From contig CAJNDS010002287.1 of NCBI GenBank assembly GCA_905221605.1, positions 62,001-126,000 on the forward strand: a stretch of 64,000 bases of DNA, read 5' to 3'. A model generated the notes under the pieces. It was not told the origin of the DNA and did no database searches. It saw only the letters and a list, made by a program, of their open reading frames with translations. Shown here one piece after another: positions 60,543-64,000 of the stretch. A program made the position numbers and the translations under genes. The number at the start of each line of letters is the position of its first letter. Position 1 is the stretch's first letter. The stretch comes from Symbiodinium natans (lineage: Eukaryota; Sar; Dinophyceae; Suessiales; Symbiodiniaceae).

Positions 60543-61040
60543 CTACAAGGCTGGCAAGGCTAGCTTGGATCCATAGTCACCGTAGTCTTGTTGTGTTAGA
60601 TCCTCGCTCTTTCGACACTCCAGCAAAAGTGCCAGCCCTGCCAAGACACCTCTTCCTCCTCCTGCACGTCTCTGTCCGCCACCTGCCAAGATCCCACAAC
60701 AAGACAACAGCACCTCAGATGCCCTCTGAGACTCTGAGACTCCGGCCATGGAACTGTGCGACTGCAGCAGTGACAGCAGGTGCTCGAACTGATTTTTCAC
60801 GCTATCGTCCTGCTTGGCTGAGCCACTCTTAGCCACACCGATGCCGTTCTGCACATGCACAGTTGCAGCAAGTACAAGTACGCGCGTGGTTGGGAAGGAG
60901 CCGATACTTGGGGAGTGGCTCCTGGAAGTCAAAAGCTTCTTGTAATGCTCCGAAAAGGCCTGCTGCAGACGCAGCGAACCTTCGAAGTCTTTCCGAGGGC
61001 CGATCTTGCGAGATTGCAATCCGAACAGCCTTACTCATTA
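60543..61040 (-). CDS. Unknown protein, 3' part
   Basis: An upstream frame reads SERLRRFAASAAGLFGALQE then AFDFQ; a second frame reads NGIGVAKSGSAKQDDSVKNQ, FEHLLSLLQSHSSMAGVSES and QRASE, followed by GTGCTG. The C-terminus reads ECRKSEDLTQQDYGDYGSKL then ALPAL and TAG at 60543. A change of frame near 60920 implies an intron. The protein seems helical and polar, family unknown. A TA/ATA microsatellite begins just upstream, at about 61045. Confidence 0.45.
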
Positions 61041-61044
61041 TAGA

Positions 61045-61420
<376 letters not shown>

Positions 61421-62735
61421 AGGGCTCTTCTGCGCTATTCTCCAAGCGCAGCACTCACGGGCACCAGGAAGGACCTGGGTCAGAACTGGCCACGGTCTGG
61501 ATTGTTCGAGAAAACTCACTGTTTTGAACAGCGAAGGATAACGGAGCTGCTTCGCCTGGTAGATTACCTGTACTTGTAGCTTCGCATCGCTAGAAATCCG
61601 AAGGTTGCTGTGGCTTGCCGCTTGTAATCTTCATTCGGGCCCGGAGGTCGCCAGGAAAGCGAGATCATGTCAATGCGATGTGCTGAATTCAGATTTCGCC
61701 AAAGGCAGAAAGCACCGCAAGTGCTGCAAAGTTCACAAAGAACGCGCTTGCTTTCATGTCGTCTCGACCAGGCGGCATCGTGCACATGTGTGAACTTGAG
61801 ACTGTGGCCACGAAAGCTAGAAACGTGCTCGTGCTTTTACGCACGCAGCGGCGCATGCTTGCGCATGCACAGCCGCTAGAGTTCGTGATCCGGTTCTGAT
61901 GGGTGCTGGGTGAGACATTTGAGGAGCCCCAGATCCAAACATATAATCTAGTTTGCCAGTGTGCACACATGCTCAACTGTAAATGCTCCAGCAAGCAACA
62001 AGCCACAAGAGGCCTTGTTCGCAATTTGCTTTCTTAAGTCTGAATGCCGCCTGTGTTCCACAAGGCTTGTGCACGCACAGCTGCTAGAGTTTAGGGTTCC
62101 GAGTACCACCAAAGAAAAACTCCACTGGCGGACAGTATCTACCGATCTATTTTGTCAGTGGTATGCCGCAGATGCCTGCTTGACTCCATAATATGCTGCG
62201 CCTTGTGTGCTCCAACAAACAAGAAGGTCTTTTCTGGCGGGGATTGCCACGTTCAGGCCGGCGGTCGCTCTTGACCACCCGAAACACTTGAGCGAGCTTG
62301 ATCACGCTCCATGGAGCTAGCTTTCGCGATTTCGGGTATTGACGTCACATATTGCAATTGCGCAAGACGCATGTCGCGTCGTCATTTCCGACCTCTCACT
62401 TAGGCCAACATGAAAGTTAGTTGTGCAGCATGGCTACATCCCTGCCGCTGGTGATGTCTCACCATATGACCGCTTATGCCACGACAGCAGGCAATGCTCA
62501 GGCCTGTCCTGTGTGGGCCGAGCCCCTATGTGCTAATTCAGGCTTATGGCGCTTAGCTACACTACCTCTGCTGCCGTCCAACCTCTCATGCATAGTGTGC
62601 TGACATGGGGACGTTTGCAATCATCCAACTGACACGACTACCAGAAACTCAGCGTATGCTCGCAAGACGTAGCACAGAAAGCAACATCTGACTGGTAGGA
62701 AAATAAATTCACTCTGAGCTGTCAGCCCTCAACGA
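61421..62735. other. No gene recognised
   Basis: A minus frame MISLSWRPPGPNEDYKRQAT (about 61680-61570) could be an exon, and a Cys-rich plus frame overlaps it. Nothing else was recognised. Confidence 0.35.
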
Positions 62736-63422
62736 ATGAGATCGCAGGAAGAAGTCCTGTACATGTTCATGAAACTCCGTGAAGTGCTTTCTCGATGCTT
62801 CGCACCAGCATCTTGCAACATGGTAGGAATCATCGGCTTCTCGAGCTGGGGGGGGCCTCCTTACAATCTCCTGAGAGGACTATGCCTGGCCTGCAGCTCA
62901 CGGGCCATATTCGCGCCAGAAGGCGCAGGTGACATGACCTTTGAGGCCGAGCTATTTCGAGCAAGCCTCTACCGTAAGACTCCGACTTTTCCTGCTCATT
63001 CTGCCGGGGATGCGTGCTGTCGAGAGTCCGCTTGTAATTACAAGGCTTGCGGTATTGCAGCACAAAGGCATGTGGAACCACATGGATGCAGCGGCTTGGC
63101 ATGGCACGGTCCCGTATGGGACAGAGGCGTCCGCAGAGGTTTCGGCCGCCTGCGCAGAGCAGGGACTCATACAGTAGACCGTCATACTTGGTTACAATGT
63201 AACCCCTGCACCATGTGGCAAACTCTTGCAGCGCTGGATGGCAGCAGATGGCCAGCAGTAACCCTCCTCTCTTTTCTGCATGCGCGGCCCCGCTGCCACA
63301 CAGCCACGAAGGGCCCAGCCCAACTGTCCTGGAAGGCCTTCACCTGCTACGAGAAGCTGAGCCCACGCAGCTGCTCACCACGTCGTGGATCACGAGAACC
63401 CAGGGGGGCTGCCGCAGGGTGA
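62736..63422 (+). CDS. Unknown plus-strand gene, candidate exons
   Basis: Frame pieces with splice-like ends: DMTFEAELFRASLY after GGCGCAG (about 62928) and before GTAAGA (62974); LAVLQHKGMWNHMDAAAWHG then TEASAEVSAACAEQGLIQ (about 63035-63175, TAG); and GPSPTVLEGLHLLREAEPTQ then LLTTSWITRTQGGCR before GGTGAG (63419). Order and strand agree, but phases were not all resolved. Family unknown. It converges toward the CCCH gene at the right edge. Confidence 0.35.
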   Translation: MRSQEEVLYMFMKLREVLSRCFAPASCNMVGIIGFSSWGGPPYNLLRGLCLACSSRAIFAPEGAGDMTFEAELFRASLYRKTPTFPAHSAGDACCRESACNYKACGIAAQRHVEPHGCSGLAWHGPVWDRGVRRGFGRLRRAGTHTVDRHTWLQCNPCTMWQTLAALDGSRWPAVTLLSFLHARPRCHTATKGPAQLSWKAFTCYEKLSPRSCSPRRGSREPRGAAAG

Positions 63423-63716
63423 GGTGGACCAGGGTGGTGTCAAATCGCCCACAGCGAGTCCAAGGTCTTGCTCTCGGCTTTGGGAACCTCTCGCGAGTAA
63501 TTATGGTTCAAGGTTTAAGGTGTTCTTGAAGAACTCGACTCACTTTGCGTTCTCATGGACGGAGAGCACTTGGAACCCGGCCTGCTTGCCACGCGTCTCA
63601 GCTATGCCCATTCTTCTGCGGCAGCTGGTGCCTTGGATTTCACGTTGAACTTACGAGGCATTGCATTGTGCGGCATCCAACAGCAGTGCAACACTTAAAG
63701 CAGTGTAGCTGCTTGT

Positions 63717-64000
63717 ACAAGCAGGTTTCTCCGCGTGAACAGAAGCCTTTCTGGAAGTCATAGCAGTGCTTAGTGGTGAACTTGATGAAGCCATCTGACA
63801 GAGGAGCTGCTGATGCACGCAGCGCACTGACAGGAACAGCTGAAAGCCTGGAGCTTTCTCGTGCACGTATCGGCAGTGCTCCCCATTCTTGCAGCGGTCC
63901 TGTGGCACAAGTACGCTCCGAAAACCTCCCAAATCTTCACCAAGACGTGCTGTTCGCGAGATCCTCCTGGAATGCGAAGCAGTACTTCTTTCCTGGCACT
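63717..64000 (-). CDS. Tandem CCCH zinc-finger protein, partial
   Basis: CCCH fingers bind RNA, often in mRNA decay or splicing factors. Exon one (63999-63964, cut by the edge) reads VPGKKYCFAFQE. A GA-donor intron (63963-63900) joins it in phase to exon two (63899 to about 63861), DRCKNGEHCRYVH. Together they give C-x7-C-x5-C-x3-H exactly. Exon three (63794 to about 63717) reads GFIKFTTKHCYDFQKGF then CSRGETCLY, the C-x7-C-x5-C part of a second finger, whose final His should lie in the next exon. The join from exon two to three was not fixed. Confidence 0.75.

Overview
The window looks like nuclear DNA of a dinoflagellate, most likely of the Symbiodiniaceae type. The grounds are: many interstitial arrays of the TTTAGGG telomere repeat; genes cut into tiny exons; introns that begin with GC or GA as often as GT and end in AG before an exon-initial G; most resolvable genes on one strand; a large share of microsatellite DNA; and gene content such as BBS1, a GT48 glucan synthase and PDZ proteins. 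No bacterial-style operons, ribosome binding sites, tRNA or rRNA genes were seen. Because exons are often 30 to 80 bases, open frames alone hide the genes. I rebuilt the best ones by joining frames across splice sites and comparing them with remembered family motifs. All splice joins are inferences from sequence, not from transcripts.

Layout. 0 to 1.4 kb: part of a BBS1 gene on the minus strand, ten micro-exons visible, cut by the left edge. 1.4 to 17 kb: repeat-rich DNA (CAG/CAA, telomere-like, TAC/TAG, CTGT and TA arrays) with a few weakly supported plus-strand exons. 17 to 20.8 kb: a hairpin element, an unknown minus-strand gene and an AT-rich gene-free island. 20.8 to 33.5 kb: minus-strand genes, namely a tandem dual-specificity phosphatase, two unknown genes, a RecX-like exon, a PDZ plus glycosyltransferase gene, and a GT25 glycosyltransferase. 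33.5 to 45 kb: unknown genes, a possible FAS1 protein, and a cluster of telomere-like arrays lying exactly at gene 3' ends. 45.5 to 50.6 kb: a 1,3-beta-glucan (callose) synthase of family GT48. 52 to 61 kb: further minus-strand genes of unknown function, one a probable single-pass membrane protein with a long acidic stem. The right edge holds the tandem CCCH zinc fingers of an RNA-binding protein.

Functions. BBS1 is a BBSome subunit for ciliary or flagellar cargo. The GT48, GT25 and GT2-like enzymes act on polysaccharide or glycoprotein, for example cell wall or cyst glucan. The phosphatase and CCCH protein would be regulators. Nothing suggests these neighbours work as one pathway. The notable biology is structural: micro-exons with non-canonical donors, intron ends that repeat the first bases of the next exon, and telomere repeats abutting and even supplying stop codons.
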